NCBI RefSeq assembly: GCF_003248355.1
Contig: NZ_QKWY01000003.1
Span: 62,001-126,000, forward strand
Source: Streptomyces sp. AC1-42W
GTDB lineage: Bacteria; Actinomycetota; Actinomycetes; Streptomycetales; Streptomycetaceae
Direction of reading: 5' to 3'
Length of the DNA: 64,000 nucleotides
This document shows, in pieces, positions 1-7,781 of the stretch (position 1 is the first letter of the stretch; each line of letters begins with the position of its first letter). Position numbers and translations under genes: made by a program. The notes beneath the pieces were generated by a model. The model made no database searches and was not told the origin of the DNA. It saw only the letters and a program-made list of their open reading frames with translations.

Positions 1-1731
1 GGCGTGGCGCAGCCTGCGGTCGGGGCACGCCACCACTTCCAGCTCGATCGAGGTCGCGGACGTCGATGCCCAGCGGGCGGCGAGCCGGCGTGCGTGGGCC
101 TCGTCGACCGCGAAGTGCACCGCCCGTACGGTGTCCGGGCGCAGCTCGTGCGCGTACCGCAGGGCCTTGAGCGTGGCCAGGTCCAGCGCCTCGACGAGGA
201 CGAACACGTGGTGGCGGCGGGTGCGCGGCCGGTCCGCGCCCGTGGGCAGCCGGTCCAGGGCCGCGGCCTCGCGCCGGTACTCGCGGTTGATGCGGATCAG
301 TACCCAGACCCCGAGCGGGAAGACCACGACGACGAGCCAGGCGCCCTCGGTGAACTTGGTGACGGCGAAGATCAGGACCACGGCGGCGGAGACGAGCGCC
401 GCCAGGGCGTTGCCCGTGATCTTCAGCCGGCGCAGCGGTTCGCGTCTGCGCAGGTGGTACGCGGTGAGACCGGACCCGGCCATGGTGAAGGCGGTGAACA
501 CACCGATCGCGTACAGGGCCACGAGCCGGTCGACGGTGGCGCCGGTGACGAGCAGCAGGGCCAGCGACAGGGCGGCGAGGGTGACGATGCCGTTGGAGAA
601 GGCCAGCCGGTGCCCGCGCCGGGTGAGCACCCGGGGCAGGAACCGGTCCTGCGCGACGAAGCCGGCCAGGAACGGGAAGCCGGTGAACGGGGTGTTGGCG
701 CCGGTGTAGAGGACGAGCGCGGTCGCGAGCTGGACGAGGACGAGTCCGGCCGTCCCCGGCGTGCCGCTGCCGAAGGCGAGCCTGGCCTCCTGCGCGATGA
801 CGGTCGGGGTGCCGTCGGTGTAGGGGACGGCGTGGGTGATGTGGGCGAGGGTGGAGACGCCCAGGACCAGGAAGGCCAGCACGCAGCTCATGGCGATCAG
901 GGTGCGCCGGGCGTTGCGGCCCTGGGGTTCACGGAAGGCGGAGATGCCGTTCGAGATCGCTTCGAGCCCGGTGAGGGACGAGCCGCCGTTGGCGAAGGCG
1001 CGCAGCACGATGAAGAGCGACGCGCCCTGCAGCCAGCCGTCGCCGGGGGTGCCCAGCGGTACGACGCCGGGGGCCCGCAGGTCGGCGTGGGGCAGTCCGC
1101 CCGTCAGCGCGCGTACGGCGGCGACGAGGAAGACGAGGGTCATCGCGGCGATGAAGAGGTAGGCGGGCAGGGCGAAGATCCGGCCGGCCTCGCGGACGCC
1201 GCGCAGGTTCCCGTACGCCAGCAGCACGATCACCAGGACGGAGACGGGCAGCTGGAGGTGGTCCAGCCCGGTCCAGCCGTTGCCGGCCAGATGGGCGAGC
1301 GAGATCAGGGCGTTGGTGCCGGCCGACACCTGGACGGCGACGGTGACGACGTAGTCGACCAGCAGGGCCACGGCGGCGACCTGGGCGACCTTCGGTCCGA
1401 AGTTCTCCCTGGCCACGACGTAGGAGCCGCCGGCGCGGGTGTAGATCGTGACCACGTCGCTGTAGCAGAGCGTCAGGAGCAGCAGGACGAGCAGGATCGC
1501 GCCCGTGACCGGCATGACCATCGTGAAGGCGGCCGTGCCGATCACCGGTACGAGGACGCGGAGCATCTCCTCGGAGCCGTAGGCCGACGAGCTGACGCAG
1601 TCGGACGCGAGCACGCCGAGCGCCGTCCGGTTGCCCAGCTTCTCCTCGCCGGCGCGTTCGGTGGTGAGCGGCTCGCCCAGAAGCCGCCTCTTGACGCGGT
1701 ACAGCGGCTGGTCGAGGGTCATACGCCCCAT
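1..1731 (-). CDS. KimA/YdaO-like APC-superfamily potassium permease, 3' end outside window
   Basis: Polytopic inner-membrane permease of the APC superfamily that most resembles the KimA (YdaO) high-affinity K+ importers. The N-terminal motif LASDCVSSSAYGSEEML, just after EKLGNRTALG, is the family's first-helix signature. About twelve hydrophobic segments follow. A soluble tail containing HHVFVLVEALDLATLKALRY resembles the cytoplasmic Usp-like domain of these proteins. The gene enters from the left edge, so 577 codons are visible and the C-terminus is missing. In-frame starts are ATG 1731, ATG 1722 and GTG 1734; ATG 1731 is preferred. Known relatives respond to c-di-AMP, but no such riboswitch was recognised upstream. 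Potassium as substrate is inferred from the family. Confidence 0.75.
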   Translation of the reverse strand, partial: MGRMTLDQPLYRVKRRLLGEPLTTERAGEEKLGNRTALGVLASDCVSSSAYGSEEMLRVLVPVIGTAAFTMVMPVTGAILLVLLLLTLCYSDVVTIYTRAGGSYVVARENFGPKVAQVAAVALLVDYVVTVAVQVSAGTNALISLAHLAGNGWTGLDHLQLPVSVLVIVLLAYGNLRGVREAGRIFALPAYLFIAAMTLVFLVAAVRALTGGLPHADLRAPGVVPLGTPGDGWLQGASLFIVLRAFANGGSSLTGLEAISNGISAFREPQGRNARRTLIAMSCVLAFLVLGVSTLAHITHAVPYTDGTPTVIAQEARLAFGSGTPGTAGLVLVQLATALVLYTGANTPFTGFPFLAGFVAQDRFLPRVLTRRGHRLAFSNGIVTLAALSLALLLVTGATVDRLVALYAIGVFTAFTMAGSGLTAYHLRRREPLRRLKITGNALAALVSAAVVLIFAVTKFTEGAWLVVVVFPLGVWVLIRINREYRREAAALDRLPTGADRPRTRRHHVFVLVEALDLATLKALRYAHELRPDTVRAVHFAVDEAHARRLAARWASTSATSIELEVVACPDRRLRHA

Positions 1732-1821
1732 CACAGCGGCCGGCCGGCCGCGGACCGCGCAGACACCACGGGGAGGCCCCCTGCCGGCCGAAGCGGCCGG
1801 GGTGGGCGCTGTCTGCCATGG

Positions 1822-1854
1822 GTGAACGCCGGCCCGCGCGGGCGCGGCGTTCAC
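1822..1854. promoter_or_regulatory. Long inverted repeat in a divergent promoter region
   Basis: GTGAACGCCG (1822-1831) pairs with CGGCGTTCAC (1845-1854). The 13-nt centre is itself nearly self-complementary (GCCCGC/GCGGGC), so the whole segment can fold into a stem of about 16 bp. It lies between two genes transcribed away from each other, so a terminator role is unlikely; an operator is more plausible. A TAACGT -10-like hexamer follows at once, about 12 nt before the ATG at 1869. Confidence 0.5.
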
Positions 1855-1868
1855 TAACGTCCGGTCCC

Positions 1869-2594
1869 ATGACGACGGTCACCACCCGCACGGTCACGTA
1901 CCCGGCCGACCAGCTGACGATGAGCGGCCACCTCGCGCTCCCGGCCGGCGCCGGGCGCCGGCCCGCTGTCCTGATCGGCCCCGAGGGGATGGGGCTCGGC
2001 GACGTCGAGCGCGGCCGGGCCGAGGCGCTGGCCGAACTGGGGTACGTGGCGCTGGCCTTCGACCTCCACGGCGGGCGCTACCTGGGCGACCCGGAGGAGA
2101 TGCTGGCCCGCTGTCTGCCGCTGCTCGACGACCCCGGCCGGATGCGGGGCATCGGGCGCGCGGCGCTCGGCGTCCTGTGTGCCGAGCCGCGCGTCGATCC
2201 CGGCCGGGTCGCCGCCATCGGTTACGGCACGGGCGGCGCGATCGCGGTGGAGCTCGGGCGCGACGGCGCCGACCTGCGCGCGATCGGGACGGTCAACGGG
2301 CTGACCACGGGCCGGCCCGGCGAGGCGGCACGCATCCGCTGCCCCGTCTGGGCCGGCGTCGGTTCGCAGGACCCGATCATGCCGCCCGCGCGGCGGGAGG
2401 CGTTCACGGCGGAGATGCAGGCCGCGGGGGTCGACTGGCGGCTCGTGGTCTACGGCGGCGCCCTGCACGCCTTCCACCACCCGCCGGTCGACCACACCGT
2501 GCTTCCGGGCGTCGGCCATCACCCCCGGCACGCGCGGCGGGCCTGGCGCGACATCGTCGGCCTGCTCGCCGAGTGCGTACCGGTCACGGACTGA
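1869..2594 (+). CDS. Dienelactone hydrolase family protein with atypical active site
   Basis: 241-residue alpha/beta hydrolase of the dienelactone hydrolase (DLH) family, probably cytoplasmic. The fold is recognisable from FDLHGGRYLGDP near residue 65, RVAAIGYGTGGAIAVEL near 118, the acid loop GVGSQDPIMPP near 175 and the histidine motif GGALHAFHHP near 207. The nucleophile elbow that normally reads G-x-C/S-x-G here reads GYGTGG, so the catalytic Cys or Ser is replaced by Gly while the Asp and His positions look intact. The ATG at 1869 is chosen over upstream in-frame codons because the family N-terminus begins there. No Shine-Dalgarno is visible, but a TAACGT hexamer about 12 nt upstream suggests a leaderless transcript. 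Substrate unknown. Confidence 0.75.
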   Translation: MTTVTTRTVTYPADQLTMSGHLALPAGAGRRPAVLIGPEGMGLGDVERGRAEALAELGYVALAFDLHGGRYLGDPEEMLARCLPLLDDPGRMRGIGRAALGVLCAEPRVDPGRVAAIGYGTGGAIAVELGRDGADLRAIGTVNGLTTGRPGEAARIRCPVWAGVGSQDPIMPPARREAFTAEMQAAGVDWRLVVYGGALHAFHHPPVDHTVLPGVGHHPRHARRAWRDIVGLLAECVPVTD

Positions 2595-2621
2595 GCCGGC
2601 CGGCCCTCCCGGTGGGCTCAG
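2591..2621. terminator. Bidirectional hairpin between convergent genes
   Basis: CTGAGCC (2591-2597) pairs with GGCTCAG (2615-2621). The hairpin contains the stop codons of both convergent genes, the DLH-like gene and the MFS gene, so it can serve both as a terminator. There is no T tract, as is usual in Streptomyces. Confidence 0.5.
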
Positions 2622-3859
2622 GCCTTCGTCGGGGTGGGGTCCTCCGCGGGGTCGGGGGTGCGGGCGCGGGTGCGGGCCGCGGTGAAGAGGGTGGCGGCCA
2701 TGAGAGCGGTGACGGCGCCGAGGCAGACGACGGCGGTGGCGAGGCTGCCCGCGGGCCTCTTGGCGGCCAGGAGGACCAGGGGGCAGAGGAACTCGCCGAG
2801 GAAGAAGGCCGCGGTCCACAGGCCCATGCCCCGGCCCCGGTCCTCGTACTGGAGGAGGGACATGGCCTTGGTGACCAGCGCGGGCAGCAGCAGGCCGGTG
2901 CCGACGCAGTTGATGACGGCTCCGGCGATCAGGAGCGGGAGCCCGTCCGCGAGGCCCATCAGCACGAAGCCCGCGGCACACAGCGCGAACAGGACCGGCA
3001 GCCGGTGGCGGTGGTCCGGGGAGAGGCGGGTGAACAGGACCGAGCCGAGGACCGTGGCGGCGCTGGCCACCGCGGTGACGGCGCCGATGGTCGCGGTGGA
3101 GTCGGTGCCCAGGTCGTCGAGGAGGTATGCCATCTCGACCGGGACGGTGTAGAAGACCACGGCGCCGAAGACCGTGAGGAGGCAGATGCCCGCCATGCGC
3201 CGGACCGGGAACGGCCGCTGCGGCAGCGACGCCCGCTCGCCCGCGTCGGGCGCCGGCGGCAGCGGTGCGGGAAGGATGCGGGCCATCAGGGGCGCGACGA
3301 CCAGGCCGACGGCGTACAGCCAGAAGGGCGCGCGCCAGTCGGCGGCCCCGAGCGCGCCGCCGAGCACGAAGAAGACGGTGGCCGACGCGGCGGCGCACAT
3401 CGTTTGCAGGGCGAGATAGCGGTCCCGGAGTTCGCCGCTGTAGTAGTCGCCGATGAGGGTGGTGCAGGCGGTCATGATGGCCGCCTCGGCTATGCCGACG
3501 AGGACGCGGCTGATCAGGATGGCGTGGAGCGACTCCAGCCACAGGGGGGCCGTCCCGAACACGGCGTAGAGGGCGGTCGCGATGACCAGCAGGCGCTTGC
3601 GGCCGAGCCGGTCGACGATCATCCCCGCGAAGGGCGCGAGGAGCGCGAGGGCGAGCGCGGGGACGGTGAGCACGACCGGGACGAGCGCCTCGCTGCCGGG
3701 TACGTCCTCGAAGTGGTCCTGCATCCGGGGAAGGACGGGGGCGAGGAGCACCGCGCCGAGGACGGGCAGACAGCTTCCGGCCATGAGCATGACGGCCGGA
3801 AGTCGCCCAGTGGGCGGGGTGCCGGGGGCAGCGGGCGGCGAGGCGAGCGGGGCGGACAT
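2618..3859 (-). CDS. MFS transporter
   Basis: 413-residue major facilitator superfamily permease with about twelve hydrophobic helices. The MFS motif A region appears as GMIVDRLGRKRLLV after helix 2 (residues about 74-87). The protein starts with a Pro/Ala-rich cytoplasmic stretch and ends in a charged tail. It is a likely proton-driven exporter of a small molecule; the sequence does not reveal the substrate. ATG 3859 is chosen because GGAG lies 7 nt upstream; an ATG ten codons earlier has no comparable ribosome binding site. It is transcribed alone, convergent with the DLH-like gene. Confidence 0.85.
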   Translation of the reverse strand: MSAPLASPPAAPGTPPTGRLPAVMLMAGSCLPVLGAVLLAPVLPRMQDHFEDVPGSEALVPVVLTVPALALALLAPFAGMIVDRLGRKRLLVIATALYAVFGTAPLWLESLHAILISRVLVGIAEAAIMTACTTLIGDYYSGELRDRYLALQTMCAAASATVFFVLGGALGAADWRAPFWLYAVGLVVAPLMARILPAPLPPAPDAGERASLPQRPFPVRRMAGICLLTVFGAVVFYTVPVEMAYLLDDLGTDSTATIGAVTAVASAATVLGSVLFTRLSPDHRHRLPVLFALCAAGFVLMGLADGLPLLIAGAVINCVGTGLLLPALVTKAMSLLQYEDRGRGMGLWTAAFFLGEFLCPLVLLAAKRPAGSLATAVVCLGAVTALMAATLFTAARTRARTPDPAEDPTPTKA

Positions 3860-4199
3860 GACGGCACTCCAAGGGCGGCGGAGGGGCACCTCTTCGGGGA
3901 CGACGTGCCCAGGACGGGGCGATTGTGCCTCGAATACGCGCGCTTTCGGGCGTACGGCCCATCTTTTGGATCATCTGTTTTCCCGATGGCCACCATCCAT
4001 GGGTCGGATACGGGGCGTTCGGGGCATCTCGCCCCGGAGAGCTTGCTCACAACGGATGGTGGCGGAGCGTCAGGCGTGGTGTGTCGGCCATCTGACGACT
4101 CACCACCACCTGCGCGTTTTCGGCCACTCGACGCCCAGCCCGCCGCCCGGCGCGGGGGCGGTCGCGTCACGCGGTGACCGGGGCGCCATACTGCGGCGC
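3860..4199. other. Intergenic region between divergent MFS and DUF1877 genes
   Basis: 340 bp without a supportable gene. It is less GC-rich than its surroundings around 3955-4000 (runs such as ATCTTTTGGATCATCTGTTTT split by GC blocks), as expected of a divergent promoter region. No clear palindromic operator or RNA structure was identified. Confidence 0.4.
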
Positions 4200-4703
4200 A
4201 TGGCCCTGACCCAACAGCTGGCGCGCGTCACGCCGCAGTACCTCGACCGGTGCCGGGAGACCGCCGGCTCCGCGCCGGACGGCGACCCGCGCTGGAATCC
4301 GCCGGCGGACGACGTGCTGGACCTCGACTGGGCCGTGTGGGAACTGCTCGGCCTCTACCGCCGGATGCGTCCGGAGTCGCCGGACATCGCCGTCCTCGAA
4401 CGGAGCATCCACGGCGACGGCAGCGCCCCGGTCGCCTTCCTCGACCACATCGAGGTCTACGACCGCATCGACCGCCCGCCGTCCCTGCTGTCCCCCGCGG
4501 CGGTGACGGGGGTGGCCCGCGCGCTGGCGGCCATGGAGATCGACTCCCTGCTCACCACCCTCCCCGCCTACCGCCGCGAGGGCGGCTTCCCCGGCTTCAC
4601 GGGCGACCCCGCCGCGTACCTCCGCGACCACTTCGCCCTGCTCCGGAGCTTCTACGCCGCCGCCGCGGCGAAGGGGATGGCGATGGTGGTGTGGGTCGAC
4701 TGA
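4200..4703 (+). CDS. DUF1877 (YfbM-like) family protein
   Basis: 167-residue soluble protein of the DUF1877 family, whose E. coli member is YfbM; the biochemical role is unknown. Visible family features are the N-terminal LTQQLARVTPQYLDRC, the central WELLGLYRR and LERSIHGDG, and the C-terminal YLRDHFALLRSFYAAAA followed by a short acidic end. The length matches the family. The ATG at 4200 starts at the family N-terminus. It is a single gene, convergent with the threonine-synthase-like gene. Confidence 0.8.
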   Translation: MALTQQLARVTPQYLDRCRETAGSAPDGDPRWNPPADDVLDLDWAVWELLGLYRRMRPESPDIAVLERSIHGDGSAPVAFLDHIEVYDRIDRPPSLLSPAAVTGVARALAAMEIDSLLTTLPAYRREGGFPGFTGDPAAYLRDHFALLRSFYAAAAAKGMAMVVWVD

Positions 4704-4727
4704 CCGTCAGCGTGTGCCGTACGGTCA
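4701..4727. terminator. Bidirectional hairpin
   Basis: TGACCGT (4701-4707) pairs with ACGGTCA (4721-4727). It overlaps the stop codons of the convergent DUF1877 and threonine-synthase-like genes. Confidence 0.45.
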
Positions 4728-5882
4728 CCCGGGCTCGTGGTCGGCGAACAGCGTCGCCATCCTCTCGGCGGACTTCAGGCCCGCGCCGGTGAGGACGACG
4801 ACCGTCGTCTCGTCCGGGGCGATGTCGCCCGTCGCGATGTAGTGGTCGAGCGTCGCCGCCGCGACGCTGCTGGTCGGTTCGGCGTACAGGCCGCGGGCGC
4901 TCAGGGCACGCACGGCGGCGCGGATCTCGGGTTCGGGGACGGCGTACGCGGCTCCGCCGGAGCGGCGGACGGCGTCCACCGCCTCGGGCAGCCGGACCGG
5001 GCGGGCGATGGACGCGCCCTCGGCGATCGTCGGCAGGCGCTCGCCCCGGCGGTCCGGGTCGACGCCGTTGAGGGTGTCCGCGATGGTCGCCCAGTGCTCG
5101 GGCTGTCCGACGAACAGGCGCGGGCGCCGCTCGATCCGGCCGGCGTCGAGGAGTTCGCCGAAGGCGAGGTCGCAGCCGATGACGTTGCTGCCGGCACCGG
5201 CCACGAGCACCACGTTGTCGGGGGCGGTGAAGCCGAGGGACTCCCACATCTCGTAGGCGACGGTCTTGGTGCCCTGGATGAACATGGGGTGCCAGTTGTG
5301 GCTGGCGTACGGGATCTGCCGCGCCTGCCGGACCGCCTCGTCCGCGACCTCGTCGCGGGTGCCCGCCACACGCTGGATCTCGGCTCCGTAGGCGCGGGCC
5401 TGGAGGACCTTGGCCGCCGAGGTGCCGGCCGGGACGATGATCTTGGCGCGGATGCCGGCCGCGGCGGCGTACGCGGCCACCGCGGAACCGCCGTTGCCCG
5501 AACTGTCCTCCAGGACGTGGTCGGCCCCGAGCGCCGCGAGGTGGGAGATCATCACCGATACGCCCCGGTCCTTGAAGCTGGACGTGGGGTTGAACCACTC
5601 CAGCTTGAAGTGGACGCGCCGGCCGGCCCAGTCGAGCGGGATCATCGGCGTACAGCCTTCGCCCAGGCTCACCCGGCGGTCGGCCGGGACGGGCAGGACC
5701 GCGCGGTAGCGCCACAGGGAGCGTTCGGCGGTGTCGATCTGCTCGGGCCGCAGGCCGGGCAGGGCGCTGACGGCGAGCGGGCCGCCGTCCTCGCCGCGCC
5801 AGCGCGGGTCGTCCAGCGGGTAGCGGGTCCCGGACCGGTCGTACAGCCAGGGGGCGGTGGGCGAGGGCTGTTCGGGGCTCAT
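4725..5882 (-). CDS. Threonine synthase-like PLP-dependent enzyme
   Basis: 385-residue fold-type II PLP enzyme resembling threonine synthase (O-phosphohomoserine to threonine). The PLP lysine is in FNPTSSFKDRGVS (about residues 98-110). DSSGNGGSAVAAYAA is the phosphate/cofactor loop, and VAGAGSNVIG the glycine-rich segment. The zinc-finger-like N-terminal cysteines of some actinobacterial ThrC proteins are absent. The start codon overlaps the stop of the upstream regulator by 4 bp (ATGA), so the two are translationally coupled. This pairing and the lack of hom or thrB nearby argue that it is a paralogue with a related beta-replacement role, for instance a cysteate- or diaminopropionate-type reaction, and not the housekeeping enzyme. 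The reaction is inferred from the family only. Confidence 0.75.
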   Translation of the reverse strand: MSPEQPSPTAPWLYDRSGTRYPLDDPRWRGEDGGPLAVSALPGLRPEQIDTAERSLWRYRAVLPVPADRRVSLGEGCTPMIPLDWAGRRVHFKLEWFNPTSSFKDRGVSVMISHLAALGADHVLEDSSGNGGSAVAAYAAAAGIRAKIIVPAGTSAAKVLQARAYGAEIQRVAGTRDEVADEAVRQARQIPYASHNWHPMFIQGTKTVAYEMWESLGFTAPDNVVLVAGAGSNVIGCDLAFGELLDAGRIERRPRLFVGQPEHWATIADTLNGVDPDRRGERLPTIAEGASIARPVRLPEAVDAVRRSGGAAYAVPEPEIRAAVRALSARGLYAEPTSSVAAATLDHYIATGDIAPDETTVVVLTGAGLKSAERMATLFADHEPG

Positions 5883-6622
5883 GAACCGTTGAGCGTACCG
5901 GTGTCGTCGTCGCCGGCCGGGGCGTGGCGGATCTCGACGCAGCACTCGCCGGGGCGGGGGGCCAGGACGGCCTCGACGGCGGGGGTGCGGAGCCCTTGCA
6001 GATAGCCCGTGAGGAAGGCGTGGTTCATTCCGCAGACCAGGTCGGGGGCCTGGTGGGCGAGCGGGTGGAAGGGGCAGTTGCGCAGCCGCAGCCGGTCGGG
6101 GGCCTCGCGGGTGGGCTCGAAGCCGTGCCCGTCGAGCATGCGCTCGCACAGGGTCAGGCCGCGTTCGGCGCCGAGGCGTCCGGGGCGCAGCCGGGCGCGT
6201 TCCTCCGCGCCGAGTTCCTCGCCCCGCCGGCCCGCCGTGCGCATCGCCGCCTGCACGGCCGTCTCGTCGTCGCCCTCGGTGACGACGGCCTGGACCAGGA
6301 GGTCCGCGAGGAGCTCGTGGCGGCGGTCCGGGATGCTCACCCGGATGGGCGTGTCGGTGGGTTCGTACACCTTGGGCTGGCGGCCCACCTTGCGGACGCC
6401 GGTGGGTGAGCCGTAGCGCGCGCGCAGCAGGCCGGCGTCGACGAGCTTGTCGAGGTGGAAGGCCGCGAGCTTGCGCGATATGCCCGCCTCGGCGGCGGCC
6501 TCGTCGCGGGTGACGGGCCGGTGGGCGCGGCGGATGAAGGAGAACATCTGCCGCCGCGTGCCCTCGCCGAGCGCGCTCAGGGAGTCGATCGCGGCGTCGT
6601 CGGGGGAGGCCGGCGGGGTCAT
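5879..6622 (-). CDS. SufR-like winged-helix regulator with C-terminal cysteines
   Basis: 247-residue DNA-binding regulator. The N-terminal ArsR/DeoR-like winged helix (RRQMFSFIRRAHRPVTRDEA through KLAAFHLDKLVDAGLL) is followed by a basic wing with KVGRQPKVYEPT. The C-terminal half carries NCPFHPLAHQAPDLVCGMNH and, about 30 residues later, GECCVEI. A Cys-x13-Cys-x29-Cys-Cys layout like this is found in SufR-type iron-sulfur sensors; the Cys usually four residues before CPFH is absent here. It is coupled by a 4-bp overlap to the PLP enzyme. Starts ATG 6622 and GTG 6634 are both possible. Cluster binding is inferred. Confidence 0.75.
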   Translation of the reverse strand: MTPPASPDDAAIDSLSALGEGTRRQMFSFIRRAHRPVTRDEAAAEAGISRKLAAFHLDKLVDAGLLRARYGSPTGVRKVGRQPKVYEPTDTPIRVSIPDRRHELLADLLVQAVVTEGDDETAVQAAMRTAGRRGEELGAEERARLRPGRLGAERGLTLCERMLDGHGFEPTREAPDRLRLRNCPFHPLAHQAPDLVCGMNHAFLTGYLQGLRTPAVEAVLAPRPGECCVEIRHAPAGDDDTGTLNGS

Positions 6623-6720
6623 GTCGGAGGTCACCCCTTCACGGTAACGCCGACGCGCGTGGGTCGAGGGGTACGCGCAGGGGCTCTGGTCTGCGGACTT
6701 GACCGGGCTCCCGAATAAGA

Positions 6721-6734
6721 CCAATATTTGTTGG
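6721..6734. promoter_or_regulatory. Candidate operator, CCAA-N6-TTGG
   Basis: CCAATATTTGTTGG is an AT-rich interrupted inverted repeat in the divergent region between the SufR-like regulator and the DUF2231 gene. It lies 10 nt before the AAGGAGG ribosome binding site of the latter. It is a candidate binding site for the adjacent regulator; no direct evidence. Confidence 0.35.
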
Positions 6735-6756
6735 CGAAAATAAGGAGGTGGGCCCG

Positions 6757-7281
6757 ATGGCCCAACCGCAGCAGGCCAAGCAGCCCGTGAGCGCCGCTCT
6801 CGCCGGCCCGTACGGGCATCCGTTCCATCCGATGCTGGTCACCGTTCCCCTCGGGGCGTGGACCGGCAGCCTGGTCTTCGACATCGCCTCCCGGTTCGCG
6901 GACGACCCGGCGTTCCTGGCCCGTGGGTCGATGTGGCTGATCGCCGTCGGCGTGATCGGCGCCCTGGCCGCCGCGCTGGTCGGCTGCCTGGACCTGTTCG
7001 CCGTCCCCACCGGAACGCGGGCCTTCCGGGTGGCCCTGCTCCACATGACACTCAACGTGCTGGCGACCGCCGCGTACACCGGCAACTTCCTGTGGCGGCA
7101 CGCCGGTTCCGGTCCCGTGGGCCGGGTCGGCGCCGGTCAGCTCGCCCTCGCCGCCGTCTCCTTCGCCGTGCTCGGCGCCGGCGGGTGGCTGGGCGGCAGG
7201 CTCGCCTTCCGTTACGGCGTACGCGTCGCGGACGAGGCGGTCCAGGCCGAGGGGTTCACCCCGGCACGTCCCACCGGCTGA
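6757..7281 (+). CDS. DUF2231 family membrane protein
   Basis: 174-residue integral membrane protein of the DUF2231 family. It begins with a soluble segment containing GHPFHPMLVTVPLGAW, the family signature, followed by four hydrophobic helices. DUF2231 proteins are sometimes linked to cytochrome or redox modules, but the function is not established. The start is ATG 6757 with AAGGAGG 8 nt upstream; an in-frame GTG at 6748 overlaps that ribosome binding site and is rejected. It leads a three-gene same-strand group with another membrane protein and folE. Confidence 0.8.
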   Translation: MAQPQQAKQPVSAALAGPYGHPFHPMLVTVPLGAWTGSLVFDIASRFADDPAFLARGSMWLIAVGVIGALAAALVGCLDLFAVPTGTRAFRVALLHMTLNVLATAAYTGNFLWRHAGSGPVGRVGAGQLALAAVSFAVLGAGGWLGGRLAFRYGVRVADEAVQAEGFTPARPTG

Positions 7282-7345
7282 CCGGCCGCCGCCCGCCTCT
7301 TCCCCTGCCCGCAGCCCTCACACCCTCTTCACCCCTGGAGTTCCC

Positions 7346-7780
7346 ATGGACATCGCCGCACTGGTCACCTGGGTGATCACCGCTCTCGGCGGCTTCTACA
7401 TGCTCGGCACCTGGCTCGCGCGCGGTGGCGCCCGCGGCGGCAACAGCCATCTGCCGGTCCCCGTCGTCTTCGGCCACTTCGCGCTCGCCGCGATCGGCCT
7501 CGTCGTCTGGATCGCCTACCTCGTCGCCGACACGGACGCGCTGGCCTGGATCGCCTTCGTACTGCTGGTGCCGGTCGCGCTGCTCGGGTTCGTGATGCTG
7601 GCCCGCTGGATTCCCGTGTACCGGGCGCGGACGGCCGCCGGGGCGCAGGGCGGCGGCGCGGCGCAGGACGGCCCGGCCGAGCGGAACTTCCCGGTCGCCG
7701 TGGTCCTCGCGCACGGGCTGCTGGCCGTCGTGACGGTGGTCCTGGTGCTGCTGAGCGCCCTCGGTGTCGGGGGCAACTGA
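7346..7780 (+). CDS. Small integral membrane protein
   Basis: 144-residue protein with four predicted hydrophobic helices (about residues 4-24, 42-62, 67-87 and 118-138) and a polar Gly/Ala-rich loop around 92-110. The family is not recognised with certainty. GGAG lies 5 nt before ATG 7346. The stop codon is 1 nt from the folE start, so the two are likely co-transcribed and coupled. Together with the DUF2231 protein it makes a small membrane module before folE. Confidence 0.75.
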   Translation: MDIAALVTWVITALGGFYMLGTWLARGGARGGNSHLPVPVVFGHFALAAIGLVVWIAYLVADTDALAWIAFVLLVPVALLGFVMLARWIPVYRARTAAGAQGGGAAQDGPAERNFPVAVVLAHGLLAVVTVVLVLLSALGVGGN

Positions 7781-7781
7781 C

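Noticed and set aside
4..1857. 617-codon plus-strand reading frame
   Set aside because: It is the antisense of the KimA-like permease: charged, low-complexity translation with no family and codon bias that follows the other strand.
1732..1868. ydaO-type c-di-AMP riboswitch before the KimA-like gene
   Set aside because: Only a single long inverted repeat is seen; the conserved multi-helix core of that riboswitch was not recognised.
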